This document shows, piece after piece, positions 33,444 through 42,247 of a stretch of DNA of 64,000 nucleotides. The notes under the pieces are model-generated. The model did no database searches. It saw nothing but the letters and a program-made list of their open reading frames with translations, and was not told where the DNA came from. Origin of the DNA: Rhodanobacter fulvus Jip2 (GTDB lineage: Bacteria > Pseudomonadota > Gammaproteobacteria > Xanthomonadales > Rhodanobacteraceae); assembly GCF_000264315.1 (NCBI RefSeq), contig NZ_AJXU01000028.1:310001-374000 (forward strand), read 5' to 3'. A program made the translations under genes and the position numbers. Every line of letters starts with the position of its first letter. Position 1 is the stretch's first letter.

Positions 33444-33839
33444 ATGGACATGACAGGGTTGCGCGTCATGGTTTTCGAGGACGATTTTCTGCTCGCCGGC
33501 ACGCTTGCCGACGTGCTGGCGCGGTTGGGCTGCATAGTAGTTCGCTGCATCGCCACGTTCGACCTGGCGATGGAAGCAGCGGACACGGAAAGCTTCGATG
33601 TCGCCGTGGTCGACCTGCAATTGCAGGGCATCACGGCATTCCCGTTGCTGGACCGCCTGGCCGAGCGCGGCATTCCCGGCATCATCGCCAGTTGCCGCTC
33701 CAGGGTGGAGATTCCACCACGCTACACGTCGATCCCGGCGATCTCCAAGCCCTACACCGCGAACGAACTGCGCCGCGCGATCGACGTCGCTTGTGGTGCC
33801 GAATCCGCGCGCGAATCCGCGGGCGATTCGCTCGACTGA
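33444..33839 (+). CDS. second single-domain response regulator
   Basis: A 131-residue lone receiver: M-V-F-E-D-D-F-L-L, phospho-Asp in V-V-D-L-Q-L-Q-G, I-I-A-S and Lys in S-K-P-Y. A short tail rich in Ala/Glu/Ser follows. It is 106 bases after the first receiver in the same direction, so it is probably in the same unit. The ATG at 33444 is preceded by GAGGGCG. Two lone receivers next to one input-less kinase suggest a phosphate-sink or relay arrangement. Confidence 0.86.
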   Translation: MDMTGLRVMVFEDDFLLAGTLADVLARLGCIVVRCIATFDLAMEAADTESFDVAVVDLQLQGITAFPLLDRLAERGIPGIIASCRSRVEIPPRYTSIPAISKPYTANELRRAIDVACGAESARESAGDSLD

Positions 33840-33903
33840 ACCGCGCCGCATTGATGTCCGAAAACGGCGAGTCTGCACCGGTGCGCGGTGCTAGCCTGCG
33901 CAC

Positions 33904-35406
33904 ATGGACATCACCTCATCCCTGCCCGACCCGCACATCTGCGAACAGGCCCGGCTCAGCCGCGACGCGCGTTTCGACGGGCTGTTTTTCACTGCCGTCA
34001 GCAGCACCGGCATCTATTGCCGACCGGTATGCCCGGCGCCCGTGCCGAAGCGGGCGAACGTGCGCTATTACGCGAATGCAGCCGCGGCCGAAGCGGCCGG
34101 GTTCCGTCCCTGTCTGCGTTGCCGGCCGGAGCTTTCGCCGGGCAACGATCAATGGCAGCGCGGCGACCACGTTGTGGCGCGTGCGCTGAAGCTGATCGAA
34201 AGCGGCGCGCTGGAGGAAAGCTCGCTGCCGCAACTGGCCACCCACGTCGGCGTCGGTGCGCGTCAATTGCGGCGGCTGTTCGTGGAGCGCGTCGGTGCGC
34301 CGCCGATCAGCGTGCACACCACGCGGCGGTTGTTGTTCGCGAAGCAATTGCTGACGGAAACCGCGCTGCCGGTAACCGAGGTGGCGTTGGCGTCGGGTTT
34401 CCGCAGCCTGCGCCGCTTCAACGCCGCGTTCGCCCAGGCGAACCGCATCGCGCCACGCGAACTGCGCCGCCACCCACGCGCGGCCGCCGGCGACGCGCTG
34501 GTGCTGCGGCTGGGCTACCGGCCACCGTACGCGTTCGGTGAGCTGCTGGCGTTCCTGCGCACGCGCGCCATGCCCGGCGTGGAGCGCGTGGATGACGACA
34601 GCTATGCGCGCGTGTTCGGCCCGGCTGACGCGCCGGGCTGGCTGCGGCTCAGTGCGTGGCCGGGCGAGCATGCGCTGCGCTTGCAACTGCATTGCCCGCA
34701 ATCGAGCCAGTTGCTTGGCGTGGTGACCACGCTGCGGCGGATGTTCGACCTGGACGCGAACCCGCAAGTCATCGCCGATACGCTGCGTGACGACGCCATC
34801 CTCGGCCCGCTGCTGGCACGCCGGCCAGGCCTGCGCCTGCCCGGCGGCTGGGATGGTTTCGAGATTGCGGTGCGCGCGATCCTGGGTCAGCAGATCAGCG
34901 TGGCGGCGGCGCGCACGCTGGCCACACGCATCGTGCAGCGCTGGGGCCAGCCCCTGGCGGAAGCGCCGATGCCGGGGTTGGAGCGATTGTTCCCCACGCC
35001 GGAAGTGCTGGCGCAGGCGGAGCTGCGCGAAGTCGGCCTCACCACCGCGCGCGCCGCCACCGTGCGCGGCATGGCGCAGGCCTTGCTGGACGGGCGCGTG
35101 GACTTTCGTGCGGATCAGTCGCTGGACGAATTCGTGGCCCGCTGGGTTGCCCTGCCCGGCATCGGCGAATGGACGGCGCACTACATGGCCATGCGCGCAC
35201 TGAGCGAACCGGACGCGTTCCCTGCCGCCGACCTGATCCTGCGCCGCGCCGCCACCACCGACCCGACCCCGCTGAGCACGAAAGCGCTCAGCCAGCGCGC
35301 CGAGGCGTGGCGACCCTGGCGCGCGTACACCGTGATCCACCTGTGGCGCGGCACGACGGATGCGCCGCCCGCGCTGCGTTCGAAGAAATCGGAGAAAACC
35401 CCATGA
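33904..35406 (+). CDS. alkA: Ada-like regulator domain fused to AlkA DNA glycosylase
   Basis: A 500-residue repair protein. Residues about 10-80 are the Ada zinc domain that in Ada accepts methyl groups from phosphotriesters (Cys39, Cys43, Cys70, Cys73). An AraC-type double helix-turn-helix follows (about 90-185; [16 protein letters not shown]). The rest is AlkA: N-terminal beta part, then [10 protein letters not shown], the hairpin L-P-G-I-G-E-W-T near 417-424 and the catalytic Asp443 in P-A-A-D-L. It excises alkylated bases and probably senses damage to induce itself. The stop overlaps the ogt ATG by four bases. Confidence 0.94.
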   Translation: MDITSSLPDPHICEQARLSRDARFDGLFFTAVSSTGIYCRPVCPAPVPKRANVRYYANAAAAEAAGFRPCLRCRPELSPGNDQWQRGDHVVARALKLIESGALEESSLPQLATHVGVGARQLRRLFVERVGAPPISVHTTRRLLFAKQLLTETALPVTEVALASGFRSLRRFNAAFAQANRIAPRELRRHPRAAAGDALVLRLGYRPPYAFGELLAFLRTRAMPGVERVDDDSYARVFGPADAPGWLRLSAWPGEHALRLQLHCPQSSQLLGVVTTLRRMFDLDANPQVIADTLRDDAILGPLLARRPGLRLPGGWDGFEIAVRAILGQQISVAAARTLATRIVQRWGQPLAEAPMPGLERLFPTPEVLAQAELREVGLTTARAATVRGMAQALLDGRVDFRADQSLDEFVARWVALPGIGEWTAHYMAMRALSEPDAFPAADLILRRAATTDPTPLSTKALSQRAEAWRPWRAYTVIHLWRGTTDAPPALRSKKSEKTP

Positions 35407-35930
35407 AAACCCCGACCGACACGATTCACCACGACGAGATGACCAGCCCGGTCGGTCGCCTGCAACTGGTGGCGGACGCCGATGGGCTGCGCGGCATCTG
35501 GTTCGAGCACGAGCGTGATCCACTGGTTATCCCGCCGCACTGGATCCGCGTAACCGCGGCACACGCCTCGACGCCGATCGCCATGGCTCGCGCGCAGCTG
35601 ACGGAATACTTCGCCGGCAAACGCCGCCGGTTCGACCTGCCGCTGCATCCGATAGGCACCCCGTTCCAGCTTGAGGTGTGGGAGGAACTGGCGCGCATCC
35701 CCTACGGCGTCACGATCAGCTACGCGGACCTGGCCACCCGCATCGGCCGGCCTCGCGCCATGCGGGCGGTAGGCGCCGCGAACGGCCGCAACCCGTTGCC
35801 GATCATCGTGCCGTGTCACCGCGTCATCGGCCGCGATGGCAGCCTCACCGGCTTCAGCGGCGGGGTGGAAATCAAGCGTCTGTTGCTGGACCACGAACGC
35901 GCGGCGCCGGCTGGCGATTTGTTCGCGTAG
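35403..35930 (+). CDS. ogt: methylated-DNA--protein-cysteine methyltransferase
   Basis: A 175-residue suicide repair protein that transfers the alkyl group from O6-alkylguanine to its own Cys138. The active site I-V-P-C-H-R-V-I-G, the helix-turn-helix segment [21 protein letters not shown] and the C-terminal [12 protein letters not shown]-x-L-L are complete. It begins at the ATG overlapping the alkA stop, so the two are translationally coupled. Together they carry the functions that E. coli Ada and AlkA divide differently. Confidence 0.95.
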   Translation: MKTPTDTIHHDEMTSPVGRLQLVADADGLRGIWFEHERDPLVIPPHWIRVTAAHASTPIAMARAQLTEYFAGKRRRFDLPLHPIGTPFQLEVWEELARIPYGVTISYADLATRIGRPRAMRAVGAANGRNPLPIIVPCHRVIGRDGSLTGFSGGVEIKRLLLDHERAAPAGDLFA

Positions 35931-35948
35931 CTTCTTGCGGGAGCGGCT

Positions 35949-36398
35949 TCACCCGCCGCTGTTTGCCGGCGCTGGCGCCGGCGGCGGCACCGGCACGCCC
36001 CAGTAGCGATCGATCAGGCTTTGCTGCTGAGCGCGATCACGGTCGCGTCGCGCATCGTCCGCACGGTCGAACTGCCGGCCGGCGGACGGGTTGTTCGCAT
36101 AGGGCTGCCGGGCCACGTCCGACACGCTCTGCTGCAGTTGCCCGCGCAGCTGGCTTTGCTGGAACTCCTTGCGCAGTTGCTGTTGCTGCACCTGCTGCTG
36201 GAATTGCAGATTGGGCCGCGGCGGGATGGGTGCTACCCGCAGCGGCGGCGCGGTTCTGGGAACAGGTGGCGTGGTCGGTTTGTGCTGCACGGCTTGTTGC
36301 GGCGCGGCCAGAGCCATACCCAGCGGCAGCGCCAGGCCGAGGCCGGCGAGCCAGCGGATACGTGCATCAAGACGGGTGTGTAGCCATGTCATGGTCAT
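35949..36398 (-). CDS. secreted Gln/Pro-rich hypothetical protein
   Basis: A 149-residue exported protein of low complexity. The signal peptide (about 1-31, ending A-L-A-A-P) is followed by a Pro-rich stretch, a Gln-rich stretch (F-Q-Q-Q-V-Q-Q-Q-Q-L-R-K-E-F-Q-Q) predicted helical, and a Pro/Ala tail. I recognise no family. An ATG two codons inside (36392) is an equal candidate start. It is divergent from the pyrophosphatase-like gene with 52 bases between. A single decayed copy of repeat family 3 (GGGAGCGGCTTCA) lies at its 3' end. Confidence 0.65.
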   Translation of the reverse strand: MTMTWLHTRLDARIRWLAGLGLALPLGMALAAPQQAVQHKPTTPPVPRTAPPLRVAPIPPRPNLQFQQQVQQQQLRKEFQQSQLRGQLQQSVSDVARQPYANNPSAGRQFDRADDARRDRDRAQQQSLIDRYWGVPVPPPAPAPANSGG

Positions 36399-36450
36399 GC
36401 ATCTGCGCGATCATGGAGGAATCGTTCCGCTCCATTTTCAGGCATTGCAC

Positions 36451-37719
36451 ATGAACATCCTGTTTCGCCTGCTGTGCGCGCTGCTGCTGGCGCTCGGCGC
36501 CGGCTGCGCCACGCAGCCGCCCAGCGCGGACAAAACCGCCAGTGCGCATCCGCTCCTGCTGATCTCGATCGACGGCTACCGTCCCGACTACCTCACGCGC
36601 GGCCTGAGCCCGACGCTGGCGATGCTGGCGCGCGATGGCGTGCGCGCGCAGTCGATGCAGCCCTCGTTTCCGTCGCTGACGTTTCCCAACCACTACACGC
36701 TGGTCACCGGCTTGCGCCCGGATCACCACGGCGTGGTCAACAACACCATGTTCGATCCCCAATTGGGCAAGTTTTCGCTGGGCAACCGGCAGGCGGTGAG
36801 CGACGGCCGCTGGTGGGATCAGGGCACACCGATCTGGGAGACCGCCGACCGCCACGGCCTGCGCACCGCCACCATGTTCTGGCCCGGTTCGGAAGCGGAT
36901 ATCCACGGCCACCATCCGGATTACTGGAAGCCGTACGACGGCGCCGTCACACCCGACCAGCGCGTGGATCAGGTGCTGGCATGGCTGGATCTGCCCGCGA
37001 ACCAGCGGCCAGGTTTTCTCACCCTGTATTTCGATGGCGTTGACCACGCCGGCCACCGTTACGGCCCGGATTCACCGCAGGTGGACGACGCGCTGCGCGG
37101 TACCGATGCCGCGCTGGCGCGCTTGGTGAAGGGTCTGCGGCAGCGCGGCCTGTTCAACCGCGTCAACCTGATCGTGCTGTCCGACCACGGCATGGCCAGC
37201 GTGCCGCTGCAGAACAGCGTGCTGATCGACAAGCTGATCCCGCTGGACCAGGTGCAAACCGTGAGCCTCGGCGTGCTGGCCGGCTTCAATGCGTTGTCCG
37301 ATTCGCCTGCCGCGCAGGCCGCGTTCGCCCGTATCGAGACGAAGCTGGAACAACCTCAACCGAACATGGATTGCTGGGACAAGACGCGCGTACCGGCACG
37401 GCTGGCCTATGGCCACAACGCCCGCGTGCCGCAGCTGCTGTGTTCGGCGCACGTGGGCTGGCGCATCACCACCACCGCGTACCTGGCCAGCCACAAGGGC
37501 CGCGTCAGCGTGGGCGAGCACGGCTACGACAATGCCGCGCCCGCGATGCAGGCATTGTTCGTGGCGCACGGGCCGGATTTCCGCCCTGGCATCACCACGG
37601 CGCCGTTCGCGAACGTCGACGTCTATCCGCTGATGGCGCATCTGCTGGGTCTTCCGGCGTTGCCGAACGACGGCGACTATGCGGCGGTGCAAGACATGTT
37701 ACGCCCCGCAGCGCGCTGA
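36451..37719 (+). CDS. ectonucleotide pyrophosphatase/phosphodiesterase-family lipoprotein
   Basis: A 422-residue lipoprotein (lipobox L-G-A-G-C, Cys 20) of the alkaline-phosphatase superfamily. Metal and nucleophile motifs of the NPP branch are visible: L-I-S-I-D-G-Y-R-P-D-Y near 40, the nucleophile Thr in F-P-S-L-T-F-P-N-H-Y, F-D-G-V-D-H-A-G-H near 195, S-D-H-G-M and G-E-H-G-Y-D-N. Such enzymes cleave nucleotide or lipid phosphodiesters in the periplasm. The ATG at 36451 starts the signal; the upstream open frame is a shadow of the opposite gene. Confidence 0.92.
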   Translation: MNILFRLLCALLLALGAGCATQPPSADKTASAHPLLLISIDGYRPDYLTRGLSPTLAMLARDGVRAQSMQPSFPSLTFPNHYTLVTGLRPDHHGVVNNTMFDPQLGKFSLGNRQAVSDGRWWDQGTPIWETADRHGLRTATMFWPGSEADIHGHHPDYWKPYDGAVTPDQRVDQVLAWLDLPANQRPGFLTLYFDGVDHAGHRYGPDSPQVDDALRGTDAALARLVKGLRQRGLFNRVNLIVLSDHGMASVPLQNSVLIDKLIPLDQVQTVSLGVLAGFNALSDSPAAQAAFARIETKLEQPQPNMDCWDKTRVPARLAYGHNARVPQLLCSAHVGWRITTTAYLASHKGRVSVGEHGYDNAAPAMQALFVAHGPDFRPGITTAPFANVDVYPLMAHLLGLPALPNDGDYAAVQDMLRPAAR

Positions 37720-37826
37720 ACGGATCGCGCGGCACGCTACACTTGCACGCTTGTCTCCACGCATCGCCGCGCGTGCGGGCGTGCCCGCGTCACCGGGCAC
37801 GCTGACGCCAGCGGCAAGATTCTTCT

Positions 37827-40800
37827 ATGTCGAAAGCCCTGCCGCACCCGCCCCTGCCTACCACGCCGAAACAGCGCCGCTACTGGACGCCGCCGGATGG
37901 CTCGGCGCGCGCCCTGCTGATCGCCGAAACGGCGCGCTCGCACACCGGCCTGGTGGTGGCGGTAACCCGCGACACCCAGCGCGCCCGGGCGCTGGAAGAC
38001 GAGCTGCGCATATTCGGCGGCGCGCTGCCGGTGCTGCATTTCCCCGACTGGGAAACCCTGCCCTACGACGCGTTCAGCCCGCATCCGGAAATCGTGTCGC
38101 AGCGCATCGCCACGCTGTACCAGCTGCCATCCACCCAGCGCGGCGTGCTGGTGGTACCGGTGGCCACGCTGATGCAGCGCATCGCGCCGCGCAGCCACAT
38201 CACCGGCGCTGGCCTGGTGCTGGACAAGGGCCAGAAGCTGGACCTGGCGCACGAGCAGCGGCGGCTGGAAGCGTCCGGCTACCGCCACGTGCCGCAGGTG
38301 GCCGAACCGGGCGATTTCGCGGTGCGTGGCGCGCTGATCGACATCTACCCGATGGGCAGCGACGAGCCGTACCGTATCGAGCTGTTCGATGACGAAGTGG
38401 AATCGATCCGCAGCTTCGACCCCGAGAGCCAGCGCTCGCAACAGCAGGTGGAAAGGATCGAACTGCTGCCCGCGCGCGAATTCCCGCTCACCGAGGAATC
38501 GGCCAAGACGTTCCGCAGCAACCTGCGCGAGCGCTTCCCCATCGACGTGCGCCGCTGCCCGCTGTACCAGGACATCAAGGAAGGCGTGACGCCCGGCGGC
38601 ATCGAGTACTACCTGCCGCTGTTTTTCGAACAAACCGCCACCTTGTTCGACTACCTCGCCGACGATGCGTTGTTCGTGCTGGGTGAAGGCGTGGGCGAAG
38701 CCGCCGACCAGTTCTGGGCGCAGACCGCCGAGCGCTACGACCAGCGCGCCCACGACATCGAACGTCCGGTATTGCCGCCGGCCGAGCTGTACCTGCCGCC
38801 GGAGCAATGGCGCGCCCAGCTCAACAAGCGGCTGCGGGTGGAAGTGGTCGAACCGGGGCACGAGCATGCCGTGGCCGTGGGCACGCAGCCCGCGCCGGAT
38901 GTGCCGCTCAATCGCAAGGGCGAGGAACCGGGCACGTCGCTGCGGCATTTCCTGGCCAGCTACAAGGGCCGCGTGCTGATCGCCGCCGATTCGGCGGGGC
39001 GGCGCGAGGCGTTGATCGAGACGCTGGCTGCTGCGGGGTTGAAGCCGCAGAATGTGGAAAGCTGGGCTGACTTTCTCCTCCCCCTGCCTGCAGGGGGAGG
39101 TCGGGAGGGGGTTGCCCGCGCTGGCGGGGAAGCTGAAGCAAAATCAAAAGCACCCCTCCCCAGCCCTCCCCTGCAAGCAGGAGAGGGAGCCAATGTCGCC
39201 ACCGCTGAGGCGGGAGCGAAGTTCGCCATCACCATTGCCGGGCTCGAGCAGGGTTTCGCACTTACCAAGCCCGCCATCACCGTGCTCACCGAGCGCGAGC
39301 TCTACGGCGAACGCGTTCGCAGCGAGCGCGACCGCAAGCGCCGCCGCGGCACCGCGCGCGATCCGGAAAGCATCATCCGCGATCTCACCGAGCTCACCAT
39401 CGGCGCGCCGATCGTGCACGTCGATCACGGCGTGGGCCGCTACCAGGGCCTGGTGTCAATGGATGTGGGCGGCATGGATGGCGAGTTCCTCACCATCGAA
39501 TACGCCAAGGGCGACAAGCTGTACGTGCCGGTGGCGCAACTGGGCCTGGTCAGCCGCTACTCCGGCACCGCGCCGGAGCTGGCACCGCTGCATTCGCTGG
39601 GCGGCGATGCGTGGGAGCGCGCGCGCAAGAAAGCCGCCGAAAAAGTGCGCGACGTGGCCGCCGAGTTGCTGGCGATCTACGCTCAGCGCGAGGCGCGCGG
39701 CGGCGAGTCGCTACCGATCGACCGGCAGTTGGTGGAGGAATTCGGCCGCGCGTTCCCGTTCGAGGAAACGCCCGACCAGGAAAGTGCGATCGAAGCCGTG
39801 CTGAATGATCTGGCCGCGCCGCGCGCGATGGACCGGGTGATCTGCGGCGACGTGGGTTTCGGCAAAACCGAAGTCGCCCTGCGCGCTGCGTTCGCCGCCG
39901 CCACCGCCGGCCGCCAGGTGGCCGTGCTGGTGCCCACCACGCTGCTGGCGCAGCAGCATTACCGCAACTTCGCCGACCGCTTCGCCGACTGGCCCGTGCG
40001 CGTGGACGTGCTGTCGCGCTTCAAGTCCACCAAGGAAGTGAACGAGGCGCTGAAGCGGCTGGCCGACGGCCAGATCGACGTAATCGTGGGCACGCACAAG
40101 CTGCTGATGCCCGACGTGAAGTTCAAGAATCTCGGCCTGGTGATCGTGGACGAGGAGCAGCGTTTCGGCGTGCGCCAGAAGGAACAGCTGAAAAAGCTGC
40201 GCGCCGAAGTCGACCTGCTGACGATGACCGCCACGCCGATCCCGCGCACCTTGAACATGGCCATGGCCGGCCTGCGCGATCTGTCGTTGATCGCCACCCC
40301 GCCCGCGCACCGCACCGCCGTGCGCACCTTCATCGCGGCGTGGGACCCGGCCACCATCCGCGAGGCGTTGCAGCGCGAGCTGTCGCGCGGCGGCCAGGTG
40401 TATTTCCTGCATAACGAGGTGCAGAGCATCGAACGCAGCGTGCGCGAGCTGGAGGAGCTGGTGCCCGAGGCGCGCATCCGCATCGCCCACGGCCAGATGC
40501 CCGAGCGCGAGCTGGAAAGCGTGATGGCCGATTTCCACCGCCAGCGCTTCAACGTGCTGGTGTGCACCACGATCATCGAAACCGGCATCGACATTCCCAC
40601 CGCCAACACCATCATCATCGACCGCGCCGACCGTTTCGGTTTGGCGCAATTGCACCAATTGCGCGGCCGCGTGGGCCGCTCGCACCATCGCGCCTATGCC
40701 TACCTGGTGGTGCCCGACCGCAAGTCGATCACCGCCGACGCGCAGAAGCGGCTGGAAGCGCTGGCCTCGCTGGAAGAACTGGGCGCGGGCTTCACCCTGG

Positions 40801-41411
40801 CCACGCACGACCTGGAAATCCGCGGCGCGGGCGAGCTGCTGGGCGACGAACAATCCGGCCAGATCCAGGAGATCGGTTTCGGCCTGTACACCGAATTGCT
40901 GGACCGCGCGGTGCGCGCGCTGAAGTCGGGCAAGATCCCCGATTTCGATCTCAGCAGCGAACACGAAACCGAAGTGGAACTGCACCTGCCGGTGCTGATC
41001 CCCGACGACTACCTGCCCGACGTGCACACCCGCCTGACCCTGTACAAGCGCATCGCCAGCGCCCGCAACGACGCCGACCTGCGCGATCTGCAAGTGGAAA
41101 TGATCGACCGCTTCGGCCTGTTGCCGCCGCCCACCAAGCAGCTGTTCGCGGTGGCCACGCTGAAACTCATGGCCACGCCGCTGGGCATCCGCAAGCTGGA
41201 TCTGGGCGCGGCCGGCGGGCGCATCGTGTTCCGCGAAAAACCCGAAGTGGACCCGATGACCATCATCAACCTGATCCAGCGCCAGCCGCGCATCTACAAG
41301 CTGGATGGACAGGACAAGCTGAAGATCATCATGGATCTGCCGGGCGCGACGGAACGTGCGCGGGCTGCGCAGGATCTGCTGGTGACATTGGGTGCGCGGC
41401 GGCCGGGCTGA
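37827..41411 (+). CDS. mfd: transcription-repair coupling factor Mfd, with in-frame repeat insertion
   Basis: A 1194-residue ATPase that removes stalled RNA polymerase and recruits UvrA. The UvrB-like N-terminal region (about 1-350), the RNA-polymerase-interacting domain (V-H-V-D-H-G-V-G-R-Y-Q-G-L near 530), Walker A G-D-V-G-F-G-K-T (about 673), the V-D-E-E-Q-R-F-G box, R-G-R-V-G-R-S and the C-terminal TRCF domain are all present. Between about residues 415 and 457 sits a Gly/Pro-rich stretch encoded by a palindromic repeat pair (39076-39189), about 40 residues absent from ordinary Mfd. The frame is kept. Start by first ATG with family-like sequence. Confidence 0.96.
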   Translation: MSKALPHPPLPTTPKQRRYWTPPDGSARALLIAETARSHTGLVVAVTRDTQRARALEDELRIFGGALPVLHFPDWETLPYDAFSPHPEIVSQRIATLYQLPSTQRGVLVVPVATLMQRIAPRSHITGAGLVLDKGQKLDLAHEQRRLEASGYRHVPQVAEPGDFAVRGALIDIYPMGSDEPYRIELFDDEVESIRSFDPESQRSQQQVERIELLPAREFPLTEESAKTFRSNLRERFPIDVRRCPLYQDIKEGVTPGGIEYYLPLFFEQTATLFDYLADDALFVLGEGVGEAADQFWAQTAERYDQRAHDIERPVLPPAELYLPPEQWRAQLNKRLRVEVVEPGHEHAVAVGTQPAPDVPLNRKGEEPGTSLRHFLASYKGRVLIAADSAGRREALIETLAAAGLKPQNVESWADFLLPLPAGGGREGVARAGGEAEAKSKAPLPSPPLQAGEGANVATAEAGAKFAITIAGLEQGFALTKPAITVLTERELYGERVRSERDRKRRRGTARDPESIIRDLTELTIGAPIVHVDHGVGRYQGLVSMDVGGMDGEFLTIEYAKGDKLYVPVAQLGLVSRYSGTAPELAPLHSLGGDAWERARKKAAEKVRDVAAELLAIYAQREARGGESLPIDRQLVEEFGRAFPFEETPDQESAIEAVLNDLAAPRAMDRVICGDVGFGKTEVALRAAFAAATAGRQVAVLVPTTLLAQQHYRNFADRFADWPVRVDVLSRFKSTKEVNEALKRLADGQIDVIVGTHKLLMPDVKFKNLGLVIVDEEQRFGVRQKEQLKKLRAEVDLLTMTATPIPRTLNMAMAGLRDLSLIATPPAHRTAVRTFIAAWDPATIREALQRELSRGGQVYFLHNEVQSIERSVRELEELVPEARIRIAHGQMPERELESVMADFHRQRFNVLVCTTIIETGIDIPTANTIIIDRADRFGLAQLHQLRGRVGRSHHRAYAYLVVPDRKSITADAQKRLEALASLEELGAGFTLATHDLEIRGAGELLGDEQSGQIQEIGFGLYTELLDRAVRALKSGKIPDFDLSSEHETEVELHLPVLIPDDYLPDVHTRLTLYKRIASARNDADLRDLQVEMIDRFGLLPPPTKQLFAVATLKLMATPLGIRKLDLGAAGGRIVFREKPEVDPMTIINLIQRQPRIYKLDGQDKLKIIMDLPGATERARAAQDLLVTLGARRPG
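39076..39189. repeat. REP-like doublet (family 1) inside mfd
   Basis: Left unit: CTCCTCCCCCTGCC-TGCAGGGGGAGG followed by TCGGGAGGGGG. Right unit is the inverted form, CACCCCTCCCCAGCCC then CTCCCCTGCAAGCAGGAGAGGG. The two face each other about 40 bases apart. The same doublet, with the same tails, is intergenic at 53935-54041. Confidence 0.8.
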
Positions 41412-41440
41412 ATCGCACCGACAACGGTGCCGCCCCATGT

Positions 41441-41514
41441 GCGAGCGACTTCAGTCGCGATGCTCTCGGCTTGTCGCCTGGAGGCAAGAGCATCGCGGCT
41501 GAAGCCGCTCCCAC
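41441..41514. repeat. REP-like doublet (family 3) after mfd
   Basis: GCGAGCGACTTCAGTCGCGATGCTCT... on the left faces AGAGCATCGCGGCTGAAGCCGCTCCCAC on the right as an imperfect inverted pair (given here in parts: GAGCGACTTCAGTCGC, GCGGCTGAAGCCGCTC). The GAGCGGCTTCA-type palindrome is common between genes in Pseudomonads and Xanthomonads. It fills the gap between mfd and the convergent HAD gene. Confidence 0.7.
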
Positions 41515-41587
41515 AGGTGCAAATGCATGGGCGACGGTTCGGGAAGGCAAGAAGCCACGGCGATCTGCACTTCTGCCGCTCAGACTC

Positions 41588-42247
41588 CTAGGGTTCGGCA
41601 ATCGTCGCCGCCGGCGCGAGCAAGCCAGCCAGTTCGTTCGGGTCGGCCGCGATCGCCGTCGCGCCGGCCAGCGTCAACTCCTCGCGGCTGCCGAAACCCC
41701 ACAGCACGCCGAGGCCGCGAACCCCGTTCGCTACCGCCCCTTCCATGTCGAAACGGCGGTCGCCGATCATCACCGCGTGTTCCGGCACGCAGCGGAAATC
41801 GGCCAGCGCGGCACCGATCATCGACGCCTTCTCGCAATGCGGGTTGCCCGGCTCGGGGCCGTAGACGTGCTGGAACGCATCGCCGAACGGAAGGCTCTCG
41901 ACGATCGGCAAAGCGTGCAGCCGCGGCTTGCTGGTGACCACCGCCAGCGTGTGGCCGGCGGCCTGCAGGCCATCGATCAAGCGCGCCACGTCGGGATACA
42001 CCGCGTGTTCGCGCCAGCCGATCGCCTTGAAGCGGTCGTGGTAGTGATCGATGGCGAGCGCGACTTTCGCCGCGTCGTTGTCCATCAGCGCGGCAAAGCC
42101 CTGGTGCAGCGGTGGGCCGATCCAGTCGCGCAATACCTCGGGCGTGGGCGCGGTCACGTCCATCTGCGCCAGCGCGTGCCGGATGCAGCTGAAGATGCCC
42201 AGCTCGGAATCGATCAGGGTGCCGTCGAGGTCGAACAGGCAAAGCAT
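41588..42247 (-). CDS. HAD-superfamily hydrolase, phosphoglycolate-phosphatase-like
   Basis: A 219-residue soluble phosphatase. The nucleophile motif L-F-D-L-D-G-T-L-I-D-S is at the start (Asp6, Asp8), V-V-T-S-K-P-R gives motifs II, and I-G-D-R-R-F-D-M is motif IV. The helical cap lies between about 15 and 85. It resembles Gph/PNPase-type members of the family; the substrate is unknown. Its ATG shares a base with the pgk stop (TAATG), so it is translated after pgk and may act on a side product of glycolysis; that link is inference. Confidence 0.88.
   Translation of the reverse strand: MLCLFDLDGTLIDSELGIFSCIRHALAQMDVTAPTPEVLRDWIGPPLHQGFAALMDNDAAKVALAIDHYHDRFKAIGWREHAVYPDVARLIDGLQAAGHTLAVVTSKPRLHALPIVESLPFGDAFQHVYGPEPGNPHCEKASMIGAALADFRCVPEHAVMIGDRRFDMEGAVANGVRGLGVLWGFGSREELTLAGATAIAADPNELAGLLAPAATIAEP

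Noticed and set aside
39076-39189. Intein or separate small gene in mfd
   Set aside because: Too short, no splicing motifs, and the sequence matches an intergenic repeat pair.
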